Positions 18,569 through 29,520 are shown, counted from the stretch's first letter. The stretch: 64,000 bases of DNA from Fragum whitleyi (GCA_948146395.1 OX411547.1:33997868-34061867); one strand, 5' to 3'. Notes: generated by a model from the sequence alone, not told the origin. Numbers and translations are program-made.

Positions 18569-18890
18569 TACGAATAAGCTTGTTGCGCTTCTTTATTCGA
18601 AGAGAAATGTCCTTACACAGGTCCAGAGAATAGTCGAATTTCTTATGCTCAATTGACCAGACTAATTGTCCAACAACATCATCTAAACTAGAATTAAATT
18701 CATATTGTATCTGGTTTCCCTGAAACTTCCATTTAATGTCCTTTGTGGTTTTCAACTTGCGAACTTCTGAGACAACGCTGTCTGAGGCACCCCTAAATTC
18801 GTCCTTAAGCGCCTGCACGTCCGCCCTCTGTTGCCTTAGTTCAGCCAACACATCTTGTAAGGTCGGTTGTTCGGAATAACCTTCTTCCAT
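18162..18890 (-). CDS. Gag-like protein with CCHC zinc knuckle
   Basis: 242 aa, ATG at 18890. An N-terminal helical region (LQDVLAELRQQRADVQALK) is followed by a charged middle, a KRKKGSNKPK basic stretch, a Gln/Gly/Ser-rich linker and one zinc knuckle CYACGEFGHFRKNC (C-x2-C-x4-H-x4-C). It probably binds element RNA. It sits 45 bp inside the 5' terminal repeat and overlaps the pol frame. Confidence 0.85.
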   Translation of the reverse strand: MEEGYSEQPTLQDVLAELRQQRADVQALKDEFRGASDSVVSEVRKLKTTKDIKWKFQGNQIQYEFNSSLDDVVGQLVWSIEHKKFDYSLDLCKDISLRIKKRNKLIRIADSSSGGWETVRQYESNPVASDSEDEAKISKAENRALKRKKGSNKPKLSSSTSTAAAGSQQWGQGAFPSYQQPSGRGRFFRPVGNSYQSVCSGGYNAPAPGPCYACGEFGHFRKNCPYLNRSTAPSGTQTQGGK

Positions 18891-18934
18891 GTGGCCGTGT
18901 GCGAAAAAAAAACAAAATTAAACTAAGTAGAAAA

Positions 18935-19318
18935 ACATGGCTTAAACATAACGCCCTACGGGCCGAGTATTTTAATAGTTTCTTCGATCTAGAGGATTGC
19001 AATTATAAGGGACAAGTGTCTTTTTCACTGCGTTTATTTTGGTATAAAGTTTAATTGCCTTAGCACATGGCTTAAACATATCGCCCTACTAGCGTTATTT
19101 GCCATGTGCTAAGGCAATTGCACTTTCTACCCCAATAAACGCAGTGAAAAAGACACTCATCCCTATAATAAACTCACGTGCGATATAACGCGCTTTCATG
19201 GCAGCGCCCTTATTATTCCCGAGGTCTATTCGGTATAATCACCGAGGGTTCCCGAGTGAGGCATATCGTTGTTCATCGAGTACCTCAGTTCAACCGTTAG
19301 GTATTGTAACAGCCTTTC
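18935..19318. repeat. Terminal direct repeat of DIRS-like element (5' side)
   Basis: 384 bp, partner of 13855-14238. In element orientation it lies just upstream of gag and should carry the promoter; no clear TATA box was picked out. Confidence 0.9.
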
Positions 19319-19640
19319 TCTTATCTTAAAATATCGAGGTAACACATAACAGCGATTTTAAATGGGGCCAATCATTGTTGTTGGCTTGGCAATTTGTCAC
19401 TCTAAAATCAATATGATAGATGGGTTGTTTTGGGTGTTCTTTTTTTAATACTAAAAGAATAAGAATCATATACCCAGCATTTAAAATCGGGACATAATCT
19501 TGGAAAAATATAACTTGTATTCATTCGACACCCATCGGCGCATGTCGCACTTAAACTTTGTTCATCGGAGCACCTAGTAGTCAGAAATCGGGAGTGTCGG
19601 TCTAGGTCGAATTATTTCTCAGTATTTCGAATACCTATGG
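19319..19640. other. No recognisable feature
   Basis: Flanking sequence of the DIRS-like element. Nothing recognised. Confidence 0.4.
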
Positions 19641-19755
19641 ATATTGGATTACCTCCCTGTAATTTCACTCAAAACTCACTCATCGCACTCATTCATTTCC
19701 GTTCCAAACTCATTCCAAAATCATTCACCTTGTCAATTTCACGATGTTTTTAACT
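19641..19755 (+). repeat. Repeat family W, partial copy
   Basis: Only the right third is present: GGATTACCTCCCTGTAATTT to CAATTTCACGATG, matching 10336-10440. Confidence 0.65.
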
Positions 19756-20118
19756 GTAGTTGCTATTCGATCGGATGTGGGAAGTTAATTTACAGCTCGC
19801 TGAATTCATTCAAGTATCTATTGGCCAATCATAACACTAATTTAGGACGAGAAGGCTGTTGAACTTCGATCGTGATTTTATCTGGCCGGGCGACTTAAAC
19901 GTCGTAACTATGTGAAGTTACATTGTTTAGGACGCCCTCCAAAAGTTTGTTGTTCGTTTTATGTCCATTACAATGTATTTTTGAAGATAAATTACGTTTT
20001 ATTCTTTTTAGAGTTGTGGTTTGATGGAGGTCAGTGGGTAAGATTATAAATCCACGGATAACAATTATTGCATAAAATGAACGTTTTCGGGTCGTTAAAG
20101 ACATACGTCAATGGACAG
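19756..20118. other. No recognisable feature
   Basis: No gene or shared repeat recognised. Confidence 0.35.
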
Positions 20119-20185
20119 AAGCCGGTCGTTAACGGGAGAAAACGTGGATTAATCAGTAAATTCACTTGCCGTTAACGCCCGGCTT
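20119..20185. repeat. Short inverted repeat with GTTAAC arms
   Basis: AAGCCGGTCGTTAACGG faces CCGTTAACGCCCGGCTT across about 30 bp. Confidence 0.6.
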
Positions 20186-20616
20186 TTTTTCATTTACATA
20201 TCCTCCATCTGGGTCATATACACTTTGATCAATTTCAAAGATACTGACCTTTTTTAGCATTATTTGTTGCCCGAAATATAAAAAAAATACTCATTCTGTA
20301 TATAAAAAAAAGTGTATAGGTTCGATTTTGAAGAGTGCGCACATTTAATGGTAAAATGCGTAAAACTTATTCATGCCTAACATTCATTAGGCATAACTAA
20401 GGACGTTGATCTTATTCCCGCTTTAATTTTTGAGTTTACCGAGCAACGTCAGTATAAACAAAACAGACAGCGCAAGGCATTACCCAATTTTCCGGTATTT
20501 TTGTAGGTTTGAAACTATTTTATAAGGGTTTCTTTGAGTTATTTAGCAATCTCTGTTTGAATAAAATACTTTAGGCTTTCTTTTTATGCAATGATAGCGT
20601 CAATTCACTTTTATTC

Positions 20617-20717
20617 GGGCGTTAACATTTGCAGAGACCCTCAAAAAGCTTTGACGCCCTCGTGCTTCGAATTCGGGCGTTTAACCATTTGTCGGGTCTC
20701 TGCAAATGTTAACGCCC
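20617..20717. repeat. 101-bp inverted repeat (MITE-like)
   Basis: GGGCGTTAACATTTGCAGAG and its complement close the ends over about 24 bp of near-perfect pairing; the centre holds two more GGGCGT/ACGCCC words. Confidence 0.7.
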
Positions 20718-20829
20718 TCAAAAACGTAAATTAATCCTATATTATTGATGTGGAGCTTTTCTTTACCATGTCAGTAAGGATCGAAAATTAGCGACCACAA
20801 TGTCCGTACAACTAAAAACATCGTGAAAT

Positions 20830-21240
20830 TACCACTCATTCCATTCTAATTCGCTCACTCAGCGCTCCATTCATTCATTCCAAAAACTCACTCAAATCGA
20901 TCAAAAACGATCCGAAATCTTAAGAAAACATTTCGAAATCGCCAAAGACGATCAACTTTTAATCTAAATCGATTAAATCATTTTCGAGTTTATTTGCTGG
21001 AGTGGATTTTAAAGTGTATGTTTGGTCAATGAAGACGCTCAAACGGAAAAGTATGTATATTTTATAAAAGGTAGGTCATAAATATAGCTTATTTTGTTCA
21101 TCCTGAACAAAATTAGCTATTTTAGATTACCTCTCTCTTATTTCACTCAAAACTCGCTCCACACACCCATTCAATTTCGTTCCAAATTCATTCCAAAATC
21201 ATTCATCTTGTCAATTTCACGATGTTACTAACTGTAATAA
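20830..21240 (+). repeat. Repeat family W, copy 2
   Basis: Same order as 10030-10450: CACTCAGCGCTCC, CAAATCGATCAAAA, a central hairpin near 21085-21122 (TAGCTTATTTTGTTCA/TGAACAAAATTAGCTA), then CTCAAAACTCGCTCCACACA and TCACGATG. Confidence 0.75.
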
Positions 21241-21604
21241 CGGCTTGATGGAAGCTGGAATAACGTTATTAGGCTATGGTGACCAAAAATGTTAATGGCT
21301 TAACCCATTTCTTCTACTGTCACAGAATTTTCGTTTTTGTGATCTTATATAATGGGTTGGTTTTATTTCGAATTTCATTATTCATTTTTGTCTTCGATAT
21401 CTTTGAATTTGGACCAGTCGAATATTTCGAAAAGGGAAAAAGGGTTTGAAACAAATGATCAATTTTGAATGGTCAGTTTGCAACAGGGCGTTTGACACAG
21501 CTGTATTATGATACTTGAGAAATATTCTAAAGGGACACTGCGTGTAAAAAGTTGCCATCTATAATTCTGCAATCTAATAAATGGTTAAGGAGAACATTTT
21601 TTTA

Positions 21605-21703
21605 TTTCATTGAGGTATGAAACCAAAAACCTAATCACTTTGTATGAGTGCAGTGGGTAAATACCTGAGTGTAATTAGGTTTTTAGTTTCTTTTCTCCAT
21701 GAA
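21605..21703. repeat. Imperfect inverted repeat, ~99 bp
   Basis: GAAACCAAAAACCTAAT faces ATTAGGTTTTTAGTTTC, with weaker outer ATTTCAT/ATGAAAT arms. Confidence 0.6.
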
Positions 21704-21759
21704 ATCAACTTTTTTTCTCTTTTCATACCGTATGATTTAATGTAATGGAGCAAAATATA

Positions 21760-22770
21760 CTAATGGACAAAAGTCTTGTCCGGTTTCGCTAATATGAATT
21801 GTGGCACACTATTTTTTTTATGTAAGTAGAACTAGTCCGGCAGCAAAACCCGAAATTTCACTTTAACCGTGAAATACCGTCTATAGAAAATGTTTATGCA
21901 TTTAAGATATGGGAGATATTGTACATCATAAATCCGGTTGATGCCACCTTGGCATCATTGGGCAACTCGCTAGAAACAAGATGGCGTCCAAGATGGCGCT
22001 CAAGTCAAATGTCATTGCGATTTCGTGAATGCATGAGTGAATGCAGCATAATTGTAAAGAAGACGGTTCAAACTTCTAATCTACGATGGTTTTGTAAAAC
22101 TTCGATAAACGGTCAAAGAATAAAACGACGTAATAAGAAGCACGTTAGATTGTCTAATTACGACTCGGTATAATTCAAGCAAGGGCAACAATTATTGAAC
22201 AAAAGGTATGTATACTTGTATACAGTATCCATATAAATGACATCATGCATAGAATTTTCTTTGAAAAAAGAAAGGGTTCAACAAAAAAGCTCTTTCAACT
22301 GTTTTGATGATCGTCTTTAAAAACGCGGCCTGATGAAAACTGAAATACAGAAAAACGATGTAATTCTTCATACACAACGCGTAACTAATTAAACGCGTGT
22401 TTCGTACATCCAAAAATTGCAGAAAACGTCTTTATTTCACGATCCTACTACAAGCCTTCAAAATTATAAAACGTAAGCTGAAATAAAAATACCATTTCTG
22501 CAAGGCAAGCCAATTTCTACAATTTTTACAATGTTTTCCTACTGGGTTATCAATACATGAAGGCTCCCATGCAAAACTTTAAAAAAGCTATAACGTTATT
22601 AACGTCGTTGGGACTAAATCAACGTCACTTGGTGATCCAATGTCGGTGAAAACAGTCAATATGTTTTGGAGATAGGGCAAATATTGCTAAGCAGTGTTTT
22701 CAAAACGTTATCTTTCAAATTAAAAGCTTTATTAAACAAAACAAAAGCGGACAGAACTTTTGTCCTTAAG
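21760..22770. mobile_element. Non-autonomous Tc1/mariner-like element
   Basis: 1,011 bp. TIRs CTAATGGACAAAAGTCTTGT at left and the complement of GACAGAACTTTTGTCCTTAAG at right; flanked by TA on both sides (21758-21759 and 22771-22772). No transposase frame. Superfamily inferred from the TA flanks and GGACAAAAGT ends. Confidence 0.65.
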
Positions 22771-22779
22771 TATATAAAG

Positions 22780-23500
22780 ACAATATAAAAACAATGAAGG
22801 AGTGGGAGAAAAAATGGGACATGGAGTTAGACCCCAGCAAATGTATTGTCCTAAATATTACCAAAAAGAAGAAAAATGTTTCCTTTGATTACAGGCTACG
22901 CGGACATGTACTAGAGACTGTGGACAATGCCAAATACCTAGAGTTACAACATCTGGAGATCTTTCCTGAAACAAGCATATTGACAATATAACATAGGTTT
23001 TCTCCACAGAAACATCCCGACCAAAAAACAAGAAGATCGGGGAAACAGCTTACAAAACTTTGGTTAGAATACGCATTGACTGTTTGAAGCCCTTACACAA
23101 CATTCTATATCAACAAAGTAGAATAAGTACAACGTAGAGCAGCAAGATGGGTTCAAATATTTTTTTCTTATTATGACAGCGTCACCTGCATGCAGAAGGA
23201 GCTTGGCTGGCAAACTCTTCAATATAGACAAGACATCACCAGAGTCACCATGTTTTATAAAATTGTTAATACATGTAGTTTTGTTGCAGTTCCCATACCA
23301 ACTTATCTTGAAAGACCAGTTAGGATCACCCGACATATGCACACAAAATCTTTTAGACAGATCCACACAGTTGCTTCCTACTTTAAATATTCTTTTTTCC
23401 CTACACAGTGGTACTCTGGAACAGTCTACCAGAAACAATCGTACATCAACGTGACATTGCCGCGTTCAAGAAGAATCTTGATTCTTTTCAGATAGTAAGC
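22780..23500 (+). pseudogene. Degraded LINE reverse transcriptase 3' region
   Basis: In one frame, near 22794: KEWEKKWDMELDPSKCIVLN followed by VDNAKYLE, which matches the palm/thumb end of Jockey/CR1-type RTs (consensus W...FN..KC...VT...AKYLG). In another frame, from 23190: KELGWQTLQYRQDITRVTMF, YKIVN and YSFFP, the usual C-terminal tail. Several frameshifts separate them, so it is dead. The element's 5' part is not present; a mariner-like element abuts it. Confidence 0.8.
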
Positions 23501-23613
23501 CGTCCCTGAATGACCAAAATTGTTGTATCAGATCTTTCATCTAACACTCACAATACTTTTAAAATTTGGTACCCTAAGCAATGACTTAACAGTTTTTATT
23601 CCTTCGCTCTACA

Positions 23614-23708
23614 GATCCACAAGTTTGAGTGAGTGATCATAGGTCAATTTTGTCTCTATACTGAATAGACAAAATTGACCTTTGATGACTCACTTGAAAT
23701 TGTGGATG
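23614..23708. repeat. 95-bp palindromic MITE
   Basis: ATCCACAAGTTTGAGTGAGT pairs with ACTCACTTGAAATTGTGGAT; the inner arms AGGTCAATTTTGTCT/AGACAAAATTGACCT are perfect. Confidence 0.75.
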
Positions 23709-23879
23709 TATACTAAACGTACGTCATCTCATGTTGGTTCCCATAATCGCCAAAACCGTGATAATACAATCGAGTTTAGATGAAAGCATTTCAAAAGCAT
23801 CTAAGATGCAATTTTCACGTTTGCAATCGAAATTCACGTGCAAAGCGGGAGAACTAAAAATTCTTACTTTTAACAACAT

Positions 23880-24290
23880 CGTTAAATTGACAAGGTGAAT
23901 GATTAAGGAATGATTTTGGAATGGAATTGAATTAGTGCGATGAGTGAGTTTTGAATGAAATTAAAGGAAGGTAATCAAATATCGATAATTTTGTTCAAGA
24001 TGAACAAAAATAGCGATATCGATTAACTTCCTTTAATAAGACCATATAAGTTATATATATAGCTTCCTATTTGTTCAAGAACCATTCAGGCGCTTACAAT
24101 TTCAATTATGTCAATGTTGTCTTTTTTTCTGGTTATTTTTTTTTTAATGTAGTTGTTGATCTTATCTTTTCAGTGATTTTGGGGCGTTTTTGAATGGTTT
24201 GAGTGAGTGTTTGAAAGGAATGAATGGGGGTGCCGTGTTAGTGATTAAGAATGGTTTTGATCGAGGTGAATGTCAATTTCAACATGGGAA
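23880..24290 (-). repeat. Repeat family W, inverted copy 3
   Basis: Reverse orientation of 10030-10450: TTGACAAGGTGAATGATT at left, hairpin near 23980-24015, GTTTGAGTGAGTGTTTG near 24200. Confidence 0.7.
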
Positions 24291-24537
24291 TAACTGTAGG
24301 CTATTTTGGGTCATGATGAGATGTTGTTGGGTTTTACCATCATTGTTTTTTTCACAGTATATTCAATGACCTGGGTGAAACCAAACACTTAAGAGAAACA
24401 CTTTAACTCTTGAGAAAACAATTCTGTTTTTTTTGCAATTTATTTGAGCTATTCCGTTTTCACTTTCAAGTTTAATCCTTCCCTTAAAACACCTCTGACG
24501 TTTAACATATAAAATTGGAAATTGGAGTGACAAGATA

Positions 24538-24702
24538 TTAAGGTAGTGGAACCGTAATAGAACCGCAATGTTTTAGAAGAAATGAACTTTAACAGTGTTA
24601 ATCGATGTTTCCTAATGATATTCATTAGGAAACCTCGGTCATCATTGTGAAAGTTCAAAAGTTCCGATATGTTGCGGAACTTTTACGGGTCCACTACCTT
24701 AA
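24538..24702. mobile_element. 165-bp palindromic MITE (TTAAGGTAGTGG family), copy 1
   Basis: TTAAGGTAGTGGAACCGTAA and complement at the ends; a central hairpin GTTTCCTAATGAT-ATTC-ATTAGGAAAC. Same length and layout as 31856-32020. Ends in TTAA. Confidence 0.85.
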
Positions 24703-24800
24703 TGGAACGCATGCACACCACACGGAAGAGCAAAGCAGAGGGAATCTCCACCTTGAAACTAAACGCAATGTGGCTAATGTAAATGCCTCGACTGATGTAT

Positions 24801-25061
24801 ATATGACCCATCACGCGAAAAGGGACCATCTGGGTAGTGCGTAAAGTGTCGATCCTAGTCAGACTGTGCGGATTGCGTAGTCTGACTAAAGTCTAAACTT
24901 TTCGCAATAAGCTAATTTTCTTAATCTAGAATAATCATTTTACTGTTAAAGAGTTTTGGAAATGCGACCCCTGGTTAGCCTGTTCTAGAACCAATATTTT
25001 TTTTAAATTTTTATTCTATGGAGTCTCCAGATGGTACCTTTTCGTGTGACGGGTCACATAT
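24801..25061. mobile_element. MITE, GTGACCCGTCACGCG family, copy 2
   Basis: ATATGACCCATCACGCGAAA at left, TTTTCGTGTGACGGGTCACA at right; inner CTAGTCAGACTGTGCGG as in the copy at 8741. Confidence 0.8.
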
Positions 25062-25072
25062 GTCTGAAAGAT

Positions 25073-25146
25073 GTGTCCCGCTGCCAAGGATCGAACCTGA
25101 GATTCTAAAATAGGGAGTCCGACCAAATATGCTTTGGCGGCAAGTG
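25073..25146 (-). repeat. tRNA-like SINE head fragment
   Basis: The minus strand contains a B-box-like GGTTCGATCC followed by TTGGCAGCGGGAC, and an upstream tRNA-like stretch. It does not fold into a convincing functional tRNA. Confidence 0.4.
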
Positions 25147-25860
25147 TTATATTTTAGGTTAATGTCTCAAAGAAACTCACTCACTCGCGTGCGATCGCTC
25201 GTTAATTTATCGACTTATCTACTCTATCGCTAGTTTTCGATGCACAACTATGTACTAAAAGCAAGATTATTAGCAGAATTCTAGAGGCTTGCCTCTTGGC
25301 AAAAAAAAAGTGTTGTCGCTTAGCGCCCTATGGTACTTGAAACAATTGATAAAGTTCGCATGTCAAGTGCAACAATTGTTACACCAATTAAAGGCCATCA
25401 GAGTCAAAGTGCCGATTAAGATATTACGCCAAAGGTCGATCTATTAGTAAAGTGAAAAAAAAATCGATGTACGAAAGTAAGTCGCACCCAATAGTATAAT
25501 TTTATGAGGTTTGAGAATTTTGATTTCCCTAACCAAATATTGAATAAAGCACCCGTGTTTGGCTCATATGGGCGCATTTAGAGGCTGTTTGACGGAGTAA
25601 ACATCTGTTCCCTTTTGTGTAGCCATTTGTGAACCTAAATGGTTTAAAATAACTTCCTGTTTAAATAAAACCAATATTCAATTTTTATAACACATGGCGC
25701 TGGTGGTTGGTTTAGAAATATTAGATTTTTTCCATAAAGAAATGTGATGATTTTTATAAATTGCTGTATGCATACACACCAGAAGAACGGCCATTGTTTT
25801 TCAGAACCCAAAATTTCGAAAAAACATAATTCGCCTCCAATGGACTCCTTTGTAAACTCA
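25147..25860. other. No recognisable feature
   Basis: A minus-strand frame at 25644-25991 partly runs through a MITE and shows no family signal. Confidence 0.35.
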
Positions 25861-26075
25861 CCAAAAGGAATATGGGCCTGTGCATAAGACTCTGGCCAGG
25901 ATGTGCATCTGCACAGTCTGACCAGAGTCTTCGCTTTGCAGTTTACAGATAGATCAGGTCTAGATGTGTCTTCAGACAGACATCCAATCATTCTGTTCTA
26001 CTGGAAACTGTCTTGTCTGCTCAATGTTTGAGCCTCGCTCATGTTTCAAATAGCTGGAAATGCCACGCACAAGCT
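25861..26075. mobile_element. MITE family TGAGCCTGTG, diverged copy
   Basis: Contains GACTCTGGCCAGGATGTGCA, TGCACAGTCTGACCAGAGTC and an end at GCCACGCACAAGCTCA; related to 56523-56748. Confidence 0.55.
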
Positions 26076-26468
26076 CATATTAGAATTTCACAAGTGGGCC
26101 GAATGTTATTATAACAAAATTTATCCGAAATATACTGTGCTGTAAGTAATCAGAGAAACATTTAAAAGTATTTAAACACCTCATGTCAAAACCAGCTTAA
26201 GAAATTATCTTGAACACAACAATTATTATTTCCTCGAGAGCCCATTAAATAATGATATAAGCTTTTCAAATATAGTTTCCCCACTATTTTAACTCAAATA
26301 ACACTAAATATTCAGTAAAAAATAAAGATACGGTCTTAGTTAGCATATCATATTTGTGTATGAAAAAAATATCATGAACTGAGTAAGCTTGTACGTTCCA
26401 TGCAGTCTGGTTGAGACGATACTTTTCGCTGCATGTACATGTATTGTATCAAAAATATCAAAGTCTTT
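26076..26468. other. Probable 3' UTR / spacer
   Basis: AT-rich sequence downstream of the minus-strand PPxY gene. No feature recognised. Confidence 0.35.
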
Positions 26469-27397
26469 CTAATCCATTGTCTTCGAAATAATATCTTCAT
26501 AGCTCGGAGGCATTTCTATAGAATCAAATTTTAATGTATTGTAGTCCGGCGGAGCGTCAGTGACGTTTGGCAACGCTGGTGACGTTGTTGGCTCAACCAT
26601 AGACACGTGAGCTTCAGTATAGGAAGGTGATGTCGGCATTATCTCTGGGTTTGAAATTGCGTTCATTGTGTTCCTTGTAGTCGCACAACCTTCACCGCGA
26701 TTCTGTCTTTGAACTCCGTCATCGTTATTGACGTCATCGTTACAACAATAACAGAAACAGCAGACGCCACCCCCAACTAATAAGATCATAAATAGGATAA
26801 TCAAAAGCACGGATAAAAAACTAGATGACGAAGTTGAGGATGAACTGCTGCCATTACCGTAATCGTTGTTTGAGCCCAGTGGTCTTTGTGTCGTTGTCAC
26901 GCCCTCTGAGTTGCAGAAATCGTACATGTCGTTGTTAATTAGTTTATAATTAAGACACATCCCGTTATTTGAACATCTATACTCGTACGATTTACACGTT
27001 CCTCGTCGAAACTGGTACACAAGAACTGAGAGTGGTTGTGAAAGAAGGTTATCAGTCACCGTGACGTTGACGTCATTGAGGGATGACGTAATATCCGCTT
27101 TTGGGAGGTAATTTGTGTTAAATGACATATCCAGTCCTTTGGCGTTTTTGACAGAAACCCGTCGGCTTTCGCTGTACAAATACGACATCTCATAATATGG
27201 ATGTAGCATACGAATTCCAATGAACGTTCCATTTTCAGAAATAACTCTTGACGTACAGAGCTGGTCTTTACCAAAAACGTCTATATTTTGATGAGTAGCC
27301 ATCAATACGAGCTGGACATTCCTAAAGTATAATTTGACTGCAGGGGTATCCTCGTCCAAATAACTCGTATCCAATCCATTGGTACTACTGCAACTAT
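26469..27397 (-). CDS. PPxY membrane gene exon 2
   Basis: The acceptor is CTATATATCTTTCAG before 27397. The first two bases AT complete His29, followed by S-C-S-S-T-N-G-L-D. 308 further codons to the stop at 26469. It holds the ectodomain, TM and tail. Confidence 0.88.
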
Positions 27398-29520
27398 CTG
27401 AAAGATATATAGAGGATATTGAATGAGTGGTCGTGAAATACCAAATTTATTAAACGAGTCATGTACAAACAGATAAATACGAGGCTGCGCCGAGTTTTTA
27501 TCTGTTTATGGACGACGAGTTTAATAGATTCGGTAATTGATGAGCACAAATTTGATATTCTAATTATAATATGACCTGAATTTTGGTAATAAAACGAGAA
27601 AATTACGATATTTATCGATTCATAATTGCAATCCAATAAAATAAAGATTTTTTTTAAATCGCATCACGTGGGGAGATCCATTGCACTTTAATTCTGTATA
27701 AAACGCAATAGGTCTTTCGGGAAACCCCCGACCTTCGATCTGCAAGCCCTGTGTTGTAGGAACTCGAATTAACCTAGTTCTCGACCATCAACTCAACATT
27801 GCAATTTAATCTTTTGAAAATCAAGATATTTTCGAAAGAATTTACGATTACAAGAATACAGTTCTGATTCTGAGCCGACCTGCAAAATAAATCTTTCCGA
27901 CTATTTGTCTATCACCAATAGGTTGATAATCGTAGACCTATGTTGGATAGCGGTTGGAGACTAGAAAAAGATGTAATGGTAGTACAAGTGAGAGAAATAC
28001 CAAGTATTGGTTGTCAGGTGCTCCAGCCGCCGCGTTATAACTGAAAAATTGTTGAAAGCCGCGTAAAACCCAATTTAAAAATACCTGCAAAATATACGGT
28101 AATGGGCGCGTAACTTAAAAAGCGGTAGTGAGCGACATAGACGTCGTAACTTCAGCTTGTTCAAGCTGTAGTTAAATCACTACGTTTATTTCGCCAATCC
28201 ACGGAAATGTAGAATCGAAATGACTAGTAAACAGTGGACTGAGTTACTGCCTGTAGATCTATCGTCATTGGGTCAACTTATTTCTGACCCTGGGCGGGTA
28301 CTGTTGCCCGCAACATCAGAGTATCTCTCAGAAAGCGGGCTACCAGCTCTAGACTGGTCCACATATCGACTATAAGAATAGCCTAGAATAGGCTATTCTG
28401 ATATTCGACAGTGAGACTAGTCTACACCCGACCCGAAAGCGGGCGAGAAATAAGTTGGCCCATTCTCAAAAAAATAAGATTTTCAGGCGTTATTTACTGT
28501 AAAAAATTAAATCTAAAGATAGCGCTGGTTGTTTCTGCGCTAGTTTTTCCTGCACTGTTTCCGCCTAACAAAATGTTACATACCCATACATCCGAGGTAT
28601 GTTGTAGTTTACGGAAATGTCCGAGCGATGATCCGAATGCAATCGTCCTATTGTGAATTAGAGTTTTGATTGGTCAATCGATTTTTGATTGACAGCAACG
28701 ATCTGTTAATAATTTCGTGCTCTCAGTGATATGGAGATGAAAATTGATTGGCTGGCTTTAAACTTCTACAGGGATATGTTTCCCGGATATGGTTTTCGTA
28801 ATTAGACAGATTGGATAAGATTTACGACAAATAGCAAAGATATGGAATTCCCATGTCCGACTTGTCCGACATGGGGTTTTCCATTTACTTTTTCTATGCC
28901 ACTTGTCAGTGGACAGGTAATTACCAGGTCTAATATTGGAATGTTACAAAAAAGACTTGGGCCCGTGCGTGAGATTTCCATCAATTTCAGATATGCGCAA
29001 AGTAAAGACTCTGACCAGCCTGTGCATCTGCACAGTCTAGCCGGTATCTTCACTGTGCACTTAGTAGCTAGATAATGTCTCGAAGTATCTGTAGATCATC
29101 AGGTAACGTTATATTTACAGTATGGGGATCTCTACTCTTGTCAACATTTTCACCTTGTGAACAATTCAAATTGTTGGAGATGTCACGCATAGGCTCATTT
29201 AAAAAAAAATACCGTCATGTTTAAATCAAAGGGTAAAAAACATTGTTTAAAATGAAGGAAATGCTGGATCCCAGCATTTTCTTCATTGAAAATAATGTTT
29301 TATAGAAATTCACCTAATCACTTTTTTCTGCACGTCTTGTCCATGAACAAGAAGAAAATCATCACTTACTTGTCCAGGGACAAGCAGTGCAAATCCGTAT
29401 TTTCACGCCCCTGGTTATAGATCAAAGACACTTACGTGACGGAACTTTCCATCCCACAACGTATCTGATGATATTCAAAGTAATTATCACTACAAAAATG
29501 GCGTTTAGCAAAGTTTTCAT
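26469..29520 (-). CDS. Single-pass membrane protein with PPxY tail (two exons)
   Basis: Joined exons 29520-29436 and 27397-26469 give 337 aa. Signal peptide 1-23 (MKTLLNAIFVVIITLNIIRY), ectodomain 24-215 with two early cysteines (31, 76) and a cluster at 163, 170, 176 and 190 whose spacing (GTCKSYEYRC, NNGMC) recalls a degenerate LDL receptor class A repeat. A Ser-rich stretch leads to TM helix about 221-241 and a juxtamembrane Cys run (CCFCYCC). The tail carries PPDY (311-314) and PPSY (325-328), WW-domain ligands that often recruit Nedd4-type ubiquitin ligases. Type I topology. No family name can be given; Shisa-like proteins share the PPxY layout but not this ectodomain. Confidence 0.82.
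27621..27880 (+). repeat. Dispersed repeat V, copy 2
   Basis: 260 bp matching 13205-13476 with scattered differences and one small deletion near the left end. It directly abuts the SINE fragment at 27881. Confidence 0.8.
27881..28092 (+). repeat. SINE body without tRNA head
   Basis: Shares CTTTCCGAC, CACCAATRGGT, GATAATCGTAGACCTATGTT, AGGTGCTCCAG and TTGTTGAAAGCCGCGTAAAA with the full SINE at 49519. Truncated at the 5' side. Confidence 0.75.
28267..28464. mobile_element. 198-bp palindromic MITE
   Basis: TGGGTCAACTTATTTCT at left and AGAAATAAGTTGGCCCA at right; the centre holds the hairpin AGAATAGCCTA-GAA-TAGGCTATTCT (28373-28399). Confidence 0.7.
28961..29200. mobile_element. MITE family TGAGCCTGTG, copy in PPxY intron
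   Basis: CCCGTGCGTGAGATTTCC at left, AATTGTTGGAGATGTCACGC and AGGCTCA at right; inner GACTCTGACCAGCCTGTGCA. Confidence 0.65.
29436..29520 (-). CDS. PPxY membrane gene exon 1 (signal peptide)
   Basis: ATG at 29520; 28 codons plus one base, ending CCG TCA C, then donor GTAAGTG. Phase 1 fits the next exon exactly. Too short for ordinary ORF finding. Confidence 0.8.

Larger units (their letters stand above)
13751..19318 (-). mobile_element. DIRS-like tyrosine-recombinase retroelement
   Basis: Minus strand. The order from 19318 down is terminal repeat, gag with CCHC knuckle, RT, RNase H, tyrosine recombinase, an internal 102-bp direct repeat pair, then the terminal repeat again. FLDDG in the RT and HSLR in the recombinase place it with DIRS/PAT elements. 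The 384-bp ends are direct, not inverted as in DIRS-1, and the A/B order of PAT-type split repeats could not be fitted cleanly. Ends almost identical to each other argue for a recent insertion; a frameshift in RNase H makes this copy defective unless it is bypassed. Confidence 0.85.
27398..29435 (-). other. Intron of the PPxY membrane gene
   Basis: 2,038 bp, GT-AG. It holds repeat V copy 2, a headless SINE, a 198-bp palindromic MITE and a TGAGCCTGTG-type MITE. Confidence 0.78.

Noticed and set aside
21919..22173. 84-codon ORF
   Set aside because: Lies inside a non-autonomous TIR element; no family signal.
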